Positions 63,781-64,000 of a DNA stretch of 64,000 bases are shown here, one piece after another. The position numbers and the translations under genes are program-made. Position 1 is the first letter of the stretch. The number at the start of each line of letters is the position of its first letter. The notes beneath the pieces were generated by a model that worked only from the letters and a program-made list of their open reading frames with translations, did no database searches and was not told where the DNA came from. Origin of the DNA: Oxynema aestuarii AP17 (GTDB taxonomy: Bacteria; Cyanobacteriota; Cyanobacteriia; Cyanobacteriales; Laspinemataceae). The stretch covers positions 186,001 to 250,000 of the forward strand of contig NZ_CP051167.1 of assembly GCF_012295525.1 (NCBI RefSeq), given 5' to 3'.

Positions 63781-64000
63781 ATTGAACCCTATCGCTTGTG
63801 CAGTTGTTGCCTTTCCCAATCCACCCACGTAACCTGTAATTTCCGTACAAACGGCAATCCAGCCACCCAGCAATAATGGTTATCACCAAATTGAGGATGG
63901 CTAGATTGCCGATAATTATAAAATTCGTAAAAATTTTGACGTTTTGAGGGGTTTGGGGAGTAATCAATCCCCCTCAACAATTTTCAATGGAGCGTTGGGA

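Larger units (their letters stand above)
63321..64000. other. Intergenic region upstream of the LysR gene to the window end
   Basis: About 680 bases with no supported gene. It contains the motif CTCCTTTACCCA twice (near 63329 and 63640), a strong plus-strand terminator (63754-63780), and several short hairpins. Two overlapping minus-strand frames of about 60 codons near 63780-63980 have no recognisable features. The terminator implies a plus-strand transcript that starts in this region, divergent from the LysR gene. Confidence 0.4.

Noticed and set aside
63779-63980. Two overlapping 60-codon minus-strand frames near the window end
   Set aside because: Neither shows a family motif, and they overlap each other in different frames.

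Overview
The window is chromosomal DNA from a cyanobacterium, probably a filamentous one. The octamer GCGATCGC (HIP1) occurs throughout on both strands. Plastid-related genes (ycf35, a ycf46-like ATPase), dapL, an SLH-plus-SLBB envelope protein, secreted TPR-CHAT proteins and two Pst phosphate systems fit that assignment. No prophage, CRISPR array, rRNA operon or complete insertion sequence is visible. One tRNA gene, tRNA-Ser(UGA), is present. The species cannot be named from the sequence alone.

Layout. 1-7 kb: tail of a Ycf46-like ATPase, ycf35, a CysQ/IMPase-type phosphatase, a persulfide dioxygenase plus TauE/SafE exporter pair, a Crp/Fnr regulator, an M61 peptidase and a TerB-like protein. 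7-12 kb: a complete pst operon (pstS-pstC-pstA-pstB, minus strand) with three phased Pho-box-like repeats upstream of pstS. 12-15 kb: a class III nucleotidyl cyclase behind a molybdopterin-domain lipoprotein gene. 15-23 kb: an ArsR-type repressor, an SphX-like binding protein, a fused PstC-PstA permease, a second PstB, a second SphX-like protein, an Acr3 arsenite exporter and an ArsC arsenate reductase, all on the plus strand. This reads as one arsenic/phosphate island.

23-38 kb is mostly housekeeping: dapL, dprA, a YdcF-like protein, a GT4 glycosyltransferase, a two-component pair split by an IS630-type HTH remnant, a DUF2301 membrane protein, a DUF62 SAM hydrolase, tRNA-Ser, a phosphoesterase, nadA, a DUF318 permease and surE. 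38.8-43.1 kb is one visibly AT-rich gene for a 1424-residue SF1 (UvrD-like) helicase with a long helical-repeat tail. It is the strongest candidate for an uncharacterised, perhaps defence-related, protein. 43-53 kb: a peptidoglycan-binding protein, a DUF3102-RusA fusion, ftsH, a GGDEF protein, a truncated DUF1963 protein, a lipoprotein with a nearly identical internal duplication, and the SLH/SLBB protein. 53-60 kb: a MazG-like pyrophosphohydrolase and two neighbouring secreted TPR-CHAT caspase-like proteins. 60-64 kb: a sigma-factor-like protein, a hairpin-rich non-coding tract, a VOC-domain membrane protein and a LysR regulator.

The most coherent biology is the pairing of two Pst systems, one next to a Pho box and one embedded with acr3, arsC and arsR. 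The second may bring in phosphate when arsenate is present while Acr3 and ArsC remove what leaks through. All functional statements rest on motif recognition by eye; no database search was run.
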